A stretch of 64,000 nt of DNA from Bacteroidales bacterium UBA2861 (GTDB lineage Bacteria > Bacteroidota > Bacteroidia > Bacteroidales > UBA932), in NCBI GenBank assembly GCA_002350615.1, contig DEFD01000032.1, forward strand, positions 73,396 through 137,395. Reading direction: 5' to 3'. A program made the translations under genes and the position numbers. Shown here in pieces: positions 35,279 to 45,117 of the stretch. Under the pieces are notes generated by a model that made no database searches, was not told the DNA's origin, and saw only the letters and a list, made by a program, of their open reading frames with translations. Position 1 is the stretch's first letter. Every line of letters begins with the position of its first letter.

Positions 35279-36150
35279 AAGCTCTCGTATTCAGGGTCGA
35301 ACAGGCGGTTCATGATGTCGGCAAGGCGATAGGCAGCGGCCGCGAAAAGATATGAGAACAGGGCCTCATGCTCCGGATCGGAGTAAAAGCTGTCGTCCAG
35401 AGGCTGGCCGGGCTGCACCCAGTCGTAAATCACCTTTGAACGCCGCGCGGCGTCCTGCAGCCAGGAGCCCACGTCGCCGCTGCCGATAATCTCCTGGCGT
35501 TTGTCCCAATACCGGCCGTCCAGGTAGTCCTTCCAGGCATCCAGGTTTTTTTCAAACTCATTGTGGATGGCATCCGCGCCGTCTATGAGGCTGTGGAGGG
35601 TATGCTTGCCTTTTCCGTTGAAGCTGTGGGTATAGATTCCGTAGCCGCCGGCAATGCCACCGCCCATGGGGTCGTAGCTGCCGTCAGGCTTGGAATACAG
35701 GATATGTCCCGGGCAGTGGTTGTCGGCCACCATATGCACCAGCGCGGTCATGTCCACGACCACGGCTGAATCCGTCATCTCCTTATAGTTTTGAAGTCTC
35801 TCGATATAGCCGAGGATGGCGGCATAACCCTCGCCGTTGCCCTCAGGGCGGTTGGACTTGAGCAGAGGATAGTAGTCCGGCCCCACGCTTACCGCGTGTT
35901 CCCAGCTCTTGAAAGTGTAATCGGGAGCGTCGCTGAAATCCTGCGGCGCCCACAGCCTGCAGCGGAAAATGTCCGGCCACAGCGCAATATTGTTGAGCGG
36001 GGAATCCAGATAGCGGTCGTACACGGCGCGGGTGGCCGGAGTGCTGTGTTCCTGGGCTATATACGCGATCATCCTGTGAGCCCAGCCCCATGCAAAGGAA
36101 GGGGCCGAAAGGATCAGCGATGCCGCCACCGTCAAAATAAGTCTTTTCAT
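35275..36150 (-). CDS. S1/P1 nuclease / zinc phospholipase C family enzyme
   Basis: 291 residues. Signal cleavage after PSFA would leave WGWAHRMIAYIA, giving the Trp whose amino group binds zinc in this superfamily and a His close behind it. Other likely zinc ligands are in FKSWEHAVSV, LVHMVADNHCPGH and LHSLIDGADAIHNEF. The enzymes are exported and cleave either single-stranded nucleic acids or phospholipids. With three GDPDs and GlpT downstream, removal of phosphorylated head groups is as plausible as a nuclease role. The usual GDxHQPLH is altered to ADNHCPGH, so specificity may differ. Confidence 0.85.
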   Translation of the reverse strand: MKRLILTVAASLILSAPSFAWGWAHRMIAYIAQEHSTPATRAVYDRYLDSPLNNIALWPDIFRCRLWAPQDFSDAPDYTFKSWEHAVSVGPDYYPLLKSNRPEGNGEGYAAILGYIERLQNYKEMTDSAVVVDMTALVHMVADNHCPGHILYSKPDGSYDPMGGGIAGGYGIYTHSFNGKGKHTLHSLIDGADAIHNEFEKNLDAWKDYLDGRYWDKRQEIIGSGDVGSWLQDAARRSKVIYDWVQPGQPLDDSFYSDPEHEALFSYLFAAAAYRLADIMNRLFDPEYESL

Positions 36151-38384
36151 TACCTGTATCTCAAATAAATGAATCCGAAACGGATACGGATATCCACATC
36201 CGTGGTGTAGTCTATTTCCGATTTTTCAATGTCGTCGTCCCAAACCAGAGGCAGGGATGTAATCACCCTGTCATAGGGACGCAGCTTCAGAAGCACCGCA
36301 TCCTTCCCGAGCACTTCGGAGGGGAGGGTGAAGCTGTGCTGGCTGAAGCCCATCCCTGCCTGGGCGGCCGTATAATACCACTGTCCGTTCAGGAAGGCCT
36401 TCACCCAGGGCAGGCCCCGCATGTGCACATAGGGCTTGCCGTTCACGCAGTTGGGAACCAGGGTCCAGCTGTCGCCTCCGTCCACGGAATACTCCACGCA
36501 CCAGTGGGCCGGCCAGGAGCGGGCCGTGGCGGCGGACAGATATCCTCCCGCGAAATCAAAGGCGAATTCCAGACTGTTTGCCTGCAGATTGCTTGTGGAG
36601 AAGGAAAACACGAATCCGTTGTAACCTTCGAACTCCCCTTCCTCGGACCACTTGTACCAGTCGTGAGTGGTGGTGATGTCGCCGATTCCCACATATTGCG
36701 TCGAAATGCCGCTGTTTCCGGCCGTGAGATCGTTGTAATAATTGGCCGTGGTGTAAGGGTCCGCAGTACGGGATGCCGGAATCACGATATTTTCAGAGAC
36801 CATCTCGGCGTTAGCCACAAGTTTTCCTCCGTCCAGAAGGTCGTTGGAAGGGATGACGGTAGCCAATTTCTTATAGGTATAGCGGCTGTTTACCGCCGCA
36901 TAGGAATCCCGGTTCCTGTAGGAGTTGATCCAATATGCGAATTCCTGCAGATCGCTTTCCTCTCCCTGGGCGAAACCGCTCTCGTCGATTACACGGATCT
37001 GGTACCGGCCGGCATCGCCAAGGCGTTCGAGGTCTTCGTGGACGATTATTCCCCTGGTAGGGCCCGTCCCCTGGGGGACTCCATGGCCGCTCCGCCTCCA
37101 GAGACAGAGCATGTTCACGGGCGCATAGATGCCATGGCCGCTGCCGTCGATCAGCAGTGAAGCCCAGCCGTCCAGCTGGCTCGCCTCGGAAGTGACATTT
37201 GCGTTCACCGCCGACTTCAGGGCGTAACTTTCGAGCACATCGGCATAAGAGCCCCGTTTGAAGGCGAATTCGGTGTTCTGAAGGGACACGTAGGTGTAGA
37301 TGTCATCGTCCGTAAGTCCTTCTATGGTACGCTGCTTATCCGGCACGGCGGCTCCTGCTTCGGAAGAAGCGATGTTCCATCCGGCAAGACCGGAGATGGT
37401 ATAGCGCTCGGGGTCGGACTCCCGCACAACCGTGGCGCCGTAAAGGCTCATCGCCACCTTGGTGCCGAAATGCAGGGAATTGTCGGATTCGCTGTCGAAC
37501 ACAAGGCGAATGCCCCAGCTGCCGTCCTCGCCCTGCATGTACGCCACGCGGCGGGCAAAAGTCGTATCCACATTTACCGCGGCCACGGTGGGATTGAGTG
37601 CCATGTTGGCGCTGCCGCAGTCGCTCACCACCACCCCTTCCAGCACGAAATCGTCCTCAATCACGGTACCTTCGGGAGTTCCGAGCGCCTTTATGAGCGC
37701 GACCCCCGTGGTTTTTCCTATGGAACCTTCCCGGTCGGACTGGGTTATGAAGAGGTCCATGCTCGATTCACGGTTCCAGCCGTCCACATAGGTGACGGTG
37801 CATTTTGCACGGCGGCAGATATCGGTGGCGTTGGCTACGGTCCCGATGCGGAGAACTCCCCCGCTGATGTCGGAAGAGGAAATCCAGTCCTTGTAAAGGC
37901 CGAGATATTCTATGCTGCAGGACAGGTTCTCAAGGGGCACGTTGGTGTCCAGCGCGAAATCAAGTACATCGTCTGTCCTGCCGTCGGCGACTTTGTAGGG
38001 TTCGGCGCAGCTGAGATACTGCGAAAGACCCTTCTGCTTGACCGGAACGGTGATTTTCCGGTCCGAATCGCGGAGACTGATTTCCAGCGTGACCATCCTC
38101 AGATAGCCGGGGTTGGGATCCAGATAAAGCTTCACTTCGCCGTCACCCTTTATGCGGCTGCCTTCGAGCTCAATCCAGTCGGGAGCCTCACCCTTGATCT
38201 TCACGTCAGCAGTGCCGCTGGAATAAACGGCGAGCACCGACATTCCGCCGCCGTCGTTCACTATCAATTCCCCGGCATTGGCCGCGAGTTCCACGATGGA
38301 GACCTCTTCGCTGTCGTCGATCGGACGGCAGGCCGCGAAGAGCAGCGCCAGAACAAGGGGATAAAAAATGTATTTCCTGCCCAT
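36150..38384 (-). CDS. BACON and DUF5689 domain lipoprotein
   Basis: 744 residues from the ATG at 38384 (the earlier TTG overlaps the upstream gene). The lipobox is LLFAAC. A BACON-like unit lies at about 30-125 (VLAVYSSGTADVKIKGEAPDWIEL, ITVPVKQKG) and a second Ig-like unit follows. DUF5689 occupies about 225-455 (VLEGVVVSDCGSANMALNP, YMQGEDGSWGIRLVFD, ERYTISGLAGWNI). A C-terminal beta-sandwich (LEFAFDFAGGYLSAA, WCVEYSVDGGDSWTLV, VLLKLRPYDRVI) ends the protein. Probably a surface-exposed ligand-binding lipoprotein of the SusCD system. Confidence 0.8.
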   Translation of the reverse strand: MGRKYIFYPLVLALLFAACRPIDDSEEVSIVELAANAGELIVNDGGGMSVLAVYSSGTADVKIKGEAPDWIELEGSRIKGDGEVKLYLDPNPGYLRMVTLEISLRDSDRKITVPVKQKGLSQYLSCAEPYKVADGRTDDVLDFALDTNVPLENLSCSIEYLGLYKDWISSSDISGGVLRIGTVANATDICRRAKCTVTYVDGWNRESSMDLFITQSDREGSIGKTTGVALIKALGTPEGTVIEDDFVLEGVVVSDCGSANMALNPTVAAVNVDTTFARRVAYMQGEDGSWGIRLVFDSESDNSLHFGTKVAMSLYGATVVRESDPERYTISGLAGWNIASSEAGAAVPDKQRTIEGLTDDDIYTYVSLQNTEFAFKRGSYADVLESYALKSAVNANVTSEASQLDGWASLLIDGSGHGIYAPVNMLCLWRRSGHGVPQGTGPTRGIIVHEDLERLGDAGRYQIRVIDESGFAQGEESDLQEFAYWINSYRNRDSYAAVNSRYTYKKLATVIPSNDLLDGGKLVANAEMVSENIVIPASRTADPYTTANYYNDLTAGNSGISTQYVGIGDITTTHDWYKWSEEGEFEGYNGFVFSFSTSNLQANSLEFAFDFAGGYLSAATARSWPAHWCVEYSVDGGDSWTLVPNCVNGKPYVHMRGLPWVKAFLNGQWYYTAAQAGMGFSQHSFTLPSEVLGKDAVLLKLRPYDRVITSLPLVWDDDIEKSEIDYTTDVDIRIRFGFIYLRYR

Positions 38385-38385
38385 A

Positions 38386-40014
38386 CTACTTGTAATCAAA
38401 GAAGATTGTACCGAAACGGACGGTTGAGTAAGTCTTATTGTTCTCCTTGACGAGATTCACCGTTGCATCGGGATACTCGGCATCCCTTGCCGCATTGCCG
38501 CTCAGATGAAACCACCTGTCCACGCAGGGAGAGATGCGGACCGTCAGTTTGGACTTGCCTATGACTTCCTGGGGGAGGTTGAAGCAATGCTGCTGCATGC
38601 CGAGACTGAAATCGTACATCATGTAATAGGTCCTGCCGTATTTTTTGTCGGCTTTCGTATTTGCCGGGAGAGGACGCAGGCCGAATGTTTCATCGCCGTC
38701 GGCCTCCTTGAGGGGCTTCCAGTCTCCGTCTTCAACGCTGTATTCCACCTTCCAGCGGATCGGTATGCCGCGGGAATTGAGGATGTCGCCGTCGCCGCCA
38801 GCCATCTCGAAACAAAACTGGAGCCTGGATGCCTTTAGTTTCGACGGATTCACTTCAACGTAAACCGAGCGGCCTTCCTTGACGGTGCCGTCGCCGTTCC
38901 ACCAGTACCAGTCACGCACCGTGCCGTAGAGCTTGATGCTTCCGCCGGCCTCGAAACCGTCCTCGGTTTTAAGGGAGTTGAAGGAGCCGGCCTTCTGGAT
39001 ACGGCGTTCTCCGGCATCGGTGGAGAAGTAAGATTTTGGCCCGACATTGTTCAACAGACGGTCGTCGATGCCTTTGGGGCCGAAACCCGCCTTTTCAAAA
39101 TCGAAGTCGTTGCCGGGCATACGGCCGGGGAACCATCCGAGCCAGGTCTTCCACGGGCTGGTCTTGCGGCTGTCGGATATCTTTATGTCCTCACGGAAAA
39201 GCGGGCGGACGTACATCCGTGGAGCGGCGTCGCCGTAACGGCGGTTTTTCTCAACCGTAATCACTCCGGTGACGCTGCCCATTCCGCGCGGAGCCGCCTG
39301 CTTGCGCCAGTCGCAGAGAGTATTCACCCCCATGGGAAGCACATCGCCGTTGATATCCCGCAGCATGACCACCGCGCCGTCGCCATAGCAGAGCATTCTC
39401 CCGCGTATGGTCGGATGGATAGAAGGGACATACAGCCCGAAAGGTTCGTCGATATTCACTATAGCGCCTTCCTTGAAAGCGAATTCCACGTCTTCCAGTC
39501 GGACGAGGGTAAACACGTCATCGTCTGTCAGTTCCGAGATGTGCCTGGACTTCACGACGGCATCTTCCGGCCTGCCGGCACGGCGGGACACTATGTTGAG
39601 CGGAGTCACGTTGGTAATGTACAGGGCCCTCGTCGCCGCATCCATCCGGATTTTGCAGCCGTTAAGGTCCAGCTTCACCCGGTCGTACATCCGCAGGCGG
39701 TTGTATTCCGGCTTTTCAAACTCCATCTGCAGACCCCGTTTCCCGTCGGGAGCCTGAAGATATACGGTGCGCACGCTCACATCCGTATCCACTTTATTGT
39801 AAGCGGTATTCCTGTTCAATGCCACGTTGGGGCTGGTACAGTCGCTTATCACGATCATCTCAAAAACGGGAACGTCGTGAATCGGAAGCCTCGTCACCAG
39901 TCCCTGCGCCCTCACGCCGCAGCAGGACTCCAGCCGTGAGAACAGGTCTTCCTGGGCCCCGCAGACGGGAGCCGTCACCAGAGCGGCAAGGACCGCGGCA
40001 AGAAGAAGTTTCAT
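38386..40014 (-). CDS. DUF5689 domain exported protein
   Basis: 542 residues from the ATG at 40014, one base after the BACON gene stop. A type I signal peptide ends PVCGA. The DUF5689 module (about 25-240) has MIVISDCTSPNVALNR and YLQAPDGKRGLQMEFE, then TDDDVFTLVRLEDVEFAF. The C-terminal beta-sandwich (LQFCFEMAGGDGDILN, WKVEYSVEDGDWKPL, LTVRISPCVDRW) mirrors its two paralogues. No enzyme motif is recognised. It probably works with them at the cell surface or in the periplasm. Confidence 0.77.
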   Translation of the reverse strand: MKLLLAAVLAALVTAPVCGAQEDLFSRLESCCGVRAQGLVTRLPIHDVPVFEMIVISDCTSPNVALNRNTAYNKVDTDVSVRTVYLQAPDGKRGLQMEFEKPEYNRLRMYDRVKLDLNGCKIRMDAATRALYITNVTPLNIVSRRAGRPEDAVVKSRHISELTDDDVFTLVRLEDVEFAFKEGAIVNIDEPFGLYVPSIHPTIRGRMLCYGDGAVVMLRDINGDVLPMGVNTLCDWRKQAAPRGMGSVTGVITVEKNRRYGDAAPRMYVRPLFREDIKISDSRKTSPWKTWLGWFPGRMPGNDFDFEKAGFGPKGIDDRLLNNVGPKSYFSTDAGERRIQKAGSFNSLKTEDGFEAGGSIKLYGTVRDWYWWNGDGTVKEGRSVYVEVNPSKLKASRLQFCFEMAGGDGDILNSRGIPIRWKVEYSVEDGDWKPLKEADGDETFGLRPLPANTKADKKYGRTYYMMYDFSLGMQQHCFNLPQEVIGKSKLTVRISPCVDRWFHLSGNAARDAEYPDATVNLVKENNKTYSTVRFGTIFFDYK

Positions 40015-40015
40015 T

Positions 40016-40372
40016 CTAGATACCTGCATTTTGCACAATATTGATCGTTATACTTTCTTTCTTGTCATTGCTCAGCGTGAGATTGGTCTCGCGGGCAGTA
40101 AAACTGTTCTTTTCACAATTGAAGTGGATGGTGCCGATGCCCTTGCCGGAAGTCCGGTCCAGGCTGGCCCAGTTGCAGTCCTCGTCGATTGCGGCATTCC
40201 ATGAGCCTGAATAATAGACCATTATGGGAATCTCACCGCCTTCGGATTCAAGCTTGAGGTAGGTGCGATCCACTCGAAGATGCTTGTACTCGTCCCTGTA
40301 TTTCTCTGTGCACGATACCGCAGCCAGCAGAAGGCAGGCCGAAGCAAGAGCGTATAATATCTTCCTCTTCAT
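40016..40372 (-). CDS. Single BACON domain lipoprotein
   Basis: 118 residues: a lipobox (LAAVSC) and one BACON-type Ig-like domain with YLKLESEGGEIPIMVYYSGSW near the start and SITINIVQNAG at the end, including the conserved Trp of NWASLDRTSG. BACON domains usually act as spacers or glycan-binding modules on surface proteins. It sits between SusD and DUF5689 genes, in the position often taken by an extra surface-binding protein. Confidence 0.85.
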   Translation of the reverse strand: MKRKILYALASACLLLAAVSCTEKYRDEYKHLRVDRTYLKLESEGGEIPIMVYYSGSWNAAIDEDCNWASLDRTSGKGIGTIHFNCEKNSFTARETNLTLSNDKKESITINIVQNAGI

Positions 40373-40375
40373 AGG

Positions 40376-42046
40376 CTACTGAATGAAATTGTCCCTGTAC
40401 TCGGGATTGTCCAGAATATAACCGGAAAGTGCGCACTGCACGTCCGGAATGGGATAATACTCGTGACAACGGCGCATGTTCGCCTTCATCTTTGTATTCT
40501 CGGTGTTGCTGTAGGTCTGGTCGAACCACACTCCCCAGCGCACAAGGTCGAACTTGCGCTGGAACTCCCCGGCAAGCTCCCGGGCACGCTCGTTGCGGAT
40601 CTGCAGCATCAGGTCCTCGTAGCCGGAGAATGCGGTAATTTCAGGCACCCCCGCACGGCGGCGGATTTTGTTCATATACTCCAGGGCCTTCTGGGAGTTC
40701 TGCTCCTCGCAATAGCATTCCGCCATCATAAGGAGGGCGTCGGCGTAGCGGAAGAGGCGGTAGTTGTTGGAATCCAGGTTGTTGATGATGTTGGGACACC
40801 AGAACTGGGGACCAGGCCAGCAGGAACCGTACTCCACCACTCGGGTGAAGGTCTCGCCCGTCTGCAGGTTGCCCATGCCGAACTTGATGACGGCCCTGCG
40901 GTCCAGGGGCTGTCCCTTCGCGGTCTGGGATGCTATGGCGGCAAGGTCCAGCTCTATTGCATAGCGGCTTCTGTTGGTCAGATACCGGTCCGATATCTTG
41001 AGCGGAAGCGGGCCGAAGAGGGATCCGGCCGTGCTGCCTGCTTCTCCCCCGGAGGCGTTGCTCCGCAGACCGGCGAAACGGATATTGGTGCGGAGCGTCG
41101 CTGCGGACGGAATGGTGTTGCCGTAGCCATACAGGGTTACATCGTCGAAAAGATAGCCTGTAGAATGGGGCGGCATCATGAACTTCGCCACCGTGCTTGT
41201 GTACTGCACTCCGGAAAGGTCATACTCGTGCTGTACCTCGAAAATACTCTCCGGCACATGCTTGTAGCGCCACATTATGTCGTTGAGCGGATATCTCTGC
41301 TCGTTGAATTCGCCGTAAAGTTCCTCCAGGGCGTTCAGCGGTTCGAGGGCGCCTTCCCAGTCGCCGTACCACATGGCCATCTTCGCCATCAGCATGAGGC
41401 CGAGGGCATAGCCCGAACGTTTGTAGGGAGCTTCGCACTCGCGGCATTTCAGCCCGTTCTCTTCAGTAAAATAAGGGAGGGCATTGGTTTTTATATCGTC
41501 GTAGAGGATGCGGCGGATTTCATTGGCGTCCCTGCGGGGCAGGTAGCGGATGCTGTCCTGAACGGCGTAGGTATTTACCTGGGCGGTATAATAAGGAACG
41601 CCGTTGAACATGCAGGTGAGGTAGTAATAGTAAAAGGCGCGCATGACCCGGGCTTCAGCAAGGAACACGTTCTTCACGGAATCGGCCAGATAAGGCGAAT
41701 CGCCTATGCAATGTATCGCCTCGTTGCAGAGGTCCACGCCGCGGTAGCAGTATTTCCACACCGTAGCCCCATGTTCCGGCTTTGCCGGAGTCACCATCAA
41801 TTGGGCGTCCTGGGTGGTGGATGAACTGTACCAAAGGTCCGTCTGAGCCTCGGTGACCAGCATCATGGTAGAGGAGAACACACTCTGCAGGGGTATATAT
41901 ATCCCGTTCATGACGGCCCTTGCCTGGGACTCGGAACGGTAGAAATTGCCCTGGTTGATGCCGGGAAGTTCTTCCTTGAGGGAACAGGCGGCGAAAGCGC
42001 CGGTAACGGCTGCAGCCGCGATAAATATCTTGATAATGTTCTTCAT
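40376..42046 (-). CDS. SusD/RagB-family outer-membrane lipoprotein
   Basis: 556 residues from the ATG at 42046, which is preceded by AGGGAGGA. The lipobox is TGAFAAC. The SusD helical scaffold is evident: GNFYRSESQARAVMNGIYIPLQ near the start, AEARVMRAFYYYYLTCMFNGVP, NALPYFTEENG, FRYADALLMMAECYCEEQNSQ and the C-terminal NERARELAGEFQRKFDLVRW. It forms the lid of the SusC transporter and binds substrate on the surface. The gene follows susC by 17 bases. Confidence 0.95.
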   Translation of the reverse strand: MKNIIKIFIAAAAVTGAFAACSLKEELPGINQGNFYRSESQARAVMNGIYIPLQSVFSSTMMLVTEAQTDLWYSSSTTQDAQLMVTPAKPEHGATVWKYCYRGVDLCNEAIHCIGDSPYLADSVKNVFLAEARVMRAFYYYYLTCMFNGVPYYTAQVNTYAVQDSIRYLPRRDANEIRRILYDDIKTNALPYFTEENGLKCRECEAPYKRSGYALGLMLMAKMAMWYGDWEGALEPLNALEELYGEFNEQRYPLNDIMWRYKHVPESIFEVQHEYDLSGVQYTSTVAKFMMPPHSTGYLFDDVTLYGYGNTIPSAATLRTNIRFAGLRSNASGGEAGSTAGSLFGPLPLKISDRYLTNRSRYAIELDLAAIASQTAKGQPLDRRAVIKFGMGNLQTGETFTRVVEYGSCWPGPQFWCPNIINNLDSNNYRLFRYADALLMMAECYCEEQNSQKALEYMNKIRRRAGVPEITAFSGYEDLMLQIRNERARELAGEFQRKFDLVRWGVWFDQTYSNTENTKMKANMRRCHEYYPIPDVQCALSGYILDNPEYRDNFIQ

Positions 42047-42063
42047 CGTAAGTCCTCCCTGCA

Positions 42064-45000
42064 TCAATAGTTCAACTTGATACTTAAGCTCACCCTGCGT
42101 GCCTTGGGATAAGCCCCCTTGTCAACGCGGCGGAGCACGCTGTTGTCGCTGTCGGTGGAAACATCCGGGTCGAAGCCGTTGTACCTGGTCCAGAGCCAGA
42201 GGTTGTCGCCCTTAAGGGAAATCACCATGTTCTTGAAGAAATTCCTGCCACGGAAATCAAAGGTCCTGGAGATAGTGACGGTCTTGAGGCGGAGGTAGGA
42301 TGCGTCGTGCACCATGAAAGAGCTGGGCGGGTACACGTCGTCCGCACCGGCGCGCGGATACCAGCTGTCCGGATTGCGCACGGGGTGCCAGGCATTCAGC
42401 ATATAGCGGTACTGGTTGCCCCAAATGCCGCCCGCCATGACACACTCCGAGAAATTGTAGATCTTGCCGCCGAGCGACCAGGAAAGGAAGGCCCCGAACT
42501 TCCACTTTTTCCAGTGGAAGGTGTTCTGCAGGCCGCCGTAGAGCCAGGGATCGGACTGTCCGAGGTAGATGAGGTCGTCCTGGCTTATGACACCGTCGTG
42601 ATTTTGGTCCACATATTTGGCGATGCCGGGCGAAGCGGTATTCACGGAAGCATAGGTGTGCGTGTAGTTGTTGCGGCTGATCTCTTCCGTCGATTTCCAC
42701 GGGCCGGCATACTGGAAGCCCCAGAGAGCGTTCAGGGGATAGCCCTTCTTGTAGCCGTACATCATATATTGGTTGTTGCCCGAACTGTTCATGGCGGACA
42801 CATACTCTTCGTTGCCTATGTCGTTCACCATCTGGTTGTTGTGCGACACGGTGAACGTCGTGGTCCAGCCGAAGTTCCGCTTCTCGATGTTCCTTGTCTC
42901 GATGGAGAGCTCCACACCCGTGTTGGTGGTGCGGCCGAGGTTCTGGAAACGGTTGGCATACCCCGTGGCGAGGGCGGTCTGAACCGTGAGCAGAAGGTCG
43001 GTGGTCACCGAGCCGTAGGCATCGAAAGTGACGTTTATGCGGTTCTTCAGGAATGCCATGTCCACACCGGCGTTGAGCATCCGGGTCTTTTCCCAGGTGA
43101 GGTCCGGATTGTGCAGGCGGACAATGTATGCCGCAAGCGGCTGGGTGCCGTCGAAAACGTAGGCGGTGGTATTGGTGTTGTAGGATTCCAGCGAACGGTA
43201 TGCCGAGATGGCGTCGTTGCCGGTCACGCCGTAACTCACGCGGAAGGAAAGATCGTCCAGCCAGCGGGCCCGCTGCACGAAACGCTCGCGTCCGGCGGCC
43301 CATTTGAAGGCTGCCGAAGGGAAGAATCCCCATTTGTGGTTTGCCGCGAAGTTGGAAGAGCCGTCGAAACGGCCTGTAGCAGTGATATAATAACGGTTGT
43401 TGTAGTTGTAGTTCACGCGCCCGAGCCAGGATTTCTTCACGATTCTGGTGTAGGAAGAATTGATGGTGTAGTTCTCTTTGCTGCCGATGGCGTTGATATT
43501 GTACCACTTGATGTCGTCCGACACTATCCCGTTGGCGTTGCCGCTGAAAGTGTTGGCCACGACGTAATTATAGGAGAAACCAGCCAGGAAGTCCAGTTTG
43601 TGGCCACCCCGGAGGTTCTTCTTGTAGCTTACGGTATTGTCCGACAGGATGCGCATATTGTTGCTGTCGTTGATGTAAACCCTGGAGCCCTGCTCGTCCA
43701 GACGGCTCGACAGGGAGTTGGGCCAAAGTCCGTAATCGTGCCGCTGGTACATCTTGTAGGTATTGGTGCTTCGGATTACAAGGTCCTTGAGAGGTTTCAT
43801 TTCGAGCACTCCCGTATGGATTACGTCGTGGCGGTCGTAATACATCTCCCGTCTTTCAAGCGAAGTCACAGGGGTATCGATCCGGGTTCCGTTCTCGTAG
43901 AGGGGGTTGATCTCATCGTGCGGGCCGATGAGCGGCGACAGGTAGATGGCGCCGTTGCTGAAATTGGTACCGCCGATATTCGCCTTGTTCGGGGTGTCCC
44001 GGCGCATGGTATAGCTGCCCTTGTAGGAGAACTTCAGCCACTTGAACAACTGATAGTCCACGTTCAGGCGCCCGGACCAGCGGCGGGCCCAGGAATCCAG
44101 GATTATGCCTTCGTTGTCCACGTATCCTCCGGAGAAGTAGTAATTGATCTTGCCTTCCTTGCCGCTCACCGACAGGTTGTAGTTGTGGTAAGGCGCCACC
44201 CGGGTAATCTCCTTCTGCCAGTCCGTGTTCCTGGTAGGCCTGGAAGGATCCAGATAGAGGGGCGCTCCGGAATTCTGCCCTGCATTGAAATAGCGGTAAT
44301 CGTTGTGGTAGCGGGAAAATTCATGGGCGTCCATCACGTCCAGCCTTCTGGCGAGGGAGGAGAGGCCGAACTCGCCGCTGAAAGTGATTCGGGGCTTGGA
44401 TGTGACTGCGCTTTTGGTCTTTACCATAATGACTCCGTTTGCTCCCTGGGAGCCGTAGATTGCGGTTGCGCTGGCATCCTTCAGCACGGAAATGGACTCT
44501 ATGTCGTCCGGGTTCAGCAGGGCGAGGTCTTTCACCACGTCCATCACGCCGTCCACGATTATGAGCGGTTCGTTGGATGCGGTGATGGAACGTGTGCCCC
44601 GGATACGGATGGAAGTATTCTCGCTCGGATCTCCTGAAGTGGACATGATGTCAACCCCGGCGATACGGCCCTGGAGGGCCTGTCCTACGGAAAGGCTTGT
44701 GGCCTCCTGGACTTCGTTCACCTTCACATTGGTGACCGCGCCCGTAAGGTCCGCCTTTTTCACTTCGCCGTAACCGATGACCACGACTTCGTTCAGGGTA
44801 TTCTGAATATCGGGAACGAGGACCACCTTGATCTGGTCCTTCCCTTTTACGTCAATCGTCTGGGTGAGGTAGCCGATGGTGGACACGTTCACTGCGGCAT
44901 CGGTATTTTTCAACTGGATGGAGAAATTGCCTTTCTCATCGCTAAGAACCCCGTTCTTGCCATCTGTGGTGGAAACCACGACGCCAGGCATGGACTCGCC

Positions 45001-45117
45001 GTTTTCATCCACGATGTTTCCGGTGACGGTCCGGCGGGCGAAGTCCTGGGACATGGCGCTGCCGACGGCAAAGAGCAAGAAAATGACTGCCGATATGATG
45101 AATTTCAGATTTCTCAT
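42064..45117 (-). CDS. SusC/RagA-family TonB-dependent outer-membrane transporter
   Basis: 1017 residues. A signal peptide ends SAMSQ. The carboxypeptidase-like regulatory domain (about 28-110) begins VTGNIVDENGESMPGVVVS. The plug (about 115-230) shows LNEVVVIGYGEVKKADLTG, IRIRGTRSITASNEPLIIVDG and VLKDASATAIYGSQGANGV, the SusC signatures. The barrel ends in RRVSLSIKLNY. It imports the captured molecule using TonB energy. The usual extended SusC signal is complete, and its length is typical. Overlaps the upstream lipoprotein gene. Confidence 0.96.
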   Translation of the reverse strand: MRNLKFIISAVIFLLFAVGSAMSQDFARRTVTGNIVDENGESMPGVVVSTTDGKNGVLSDEKGNFSIQLKNTDAAVNVSTIGYLTQTIDVKGKDQIKVVLVPDIQNTLNEVVVIGYGEVKKADLTGAVTNVKVNEVQEATSLSVGQALQGRIAGVDIMSTSGDPSENTSIRIRGTRSITASNEPLIIVDGVMDVVKDLALLNPDDIESISVLKDASATAIYGSQGANGVIMVKTKSAVTSKPRITFSGEFGLSSLARRLDVMDAHEFSRYHNDYRYFNAGQNSGAPLYLDPSRPTRNTDWQKEITRVAPYHNYNLSVSGKEGKINYYFSGGYVDNEGIILDSWARRWSGRLNVDYQLFKWLKFSYKGSYTMRRDTPNKANIGGTNFSNGAIYLSPLIGPHDEINPLYENGTRIDTPVTSLERREMYYDRHDVIHTGVLEMKPLKDLVIRSTNTYKMYQRHDYGLWPNSLSSRLDEQGSRVYINDSNNMRILSDNTVSYKKNLRGGHKLDFLAGFSYNYVVANTFSGNANGIVSDDIKWYNINAIGSKENYTINSSYTRIVKKSWLGRVNYNYNNRYYITATGRFDGSSNFAANHKWGFFPSAAFKWAAGRERFVQRARWLDDLSFRVSYGVTGNDAISAYRSLESYNTNTTAYVFDGTQPLAAYIVRLHNPDLTWEKTRMLNAGVDMAFLKNRINVTFDAYGSVTTDLLLTVQTALATGYANRFQNLGRTTNTGVELSIETRNIEKRNFGWTTTFTVSHNNQMVNDIGNEEYVSAMNSSGNNQYMMYGYKKGYPLNALWGFQYAGPWKSTEEISRNNYTHTYASVNTASPGIAKYVDQNHDGVISQDDLIYLGQSDPWLYGGLQNTFHWKKWKFGAFLSWSLGGKIYNFSECVMAGGIWGNQYRYMLNAWHPVRNPDSWYPRAGADDVYPPSSFMVHDASYLRLKTVTISRTFDFRGRNFFKNMVISLKGDNLWLWTRYNGFDPDVSTDSDNSVLRRVDKGAYPKARRVSLSIKLNY

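Noticed and set aside
42307..44637. 776-codon + strand open frame opposite susC
   Set aside because: SusC motifs are unbroken on the other strand, and the antisense product is a low-complexity Val/His/Gly-rich string.
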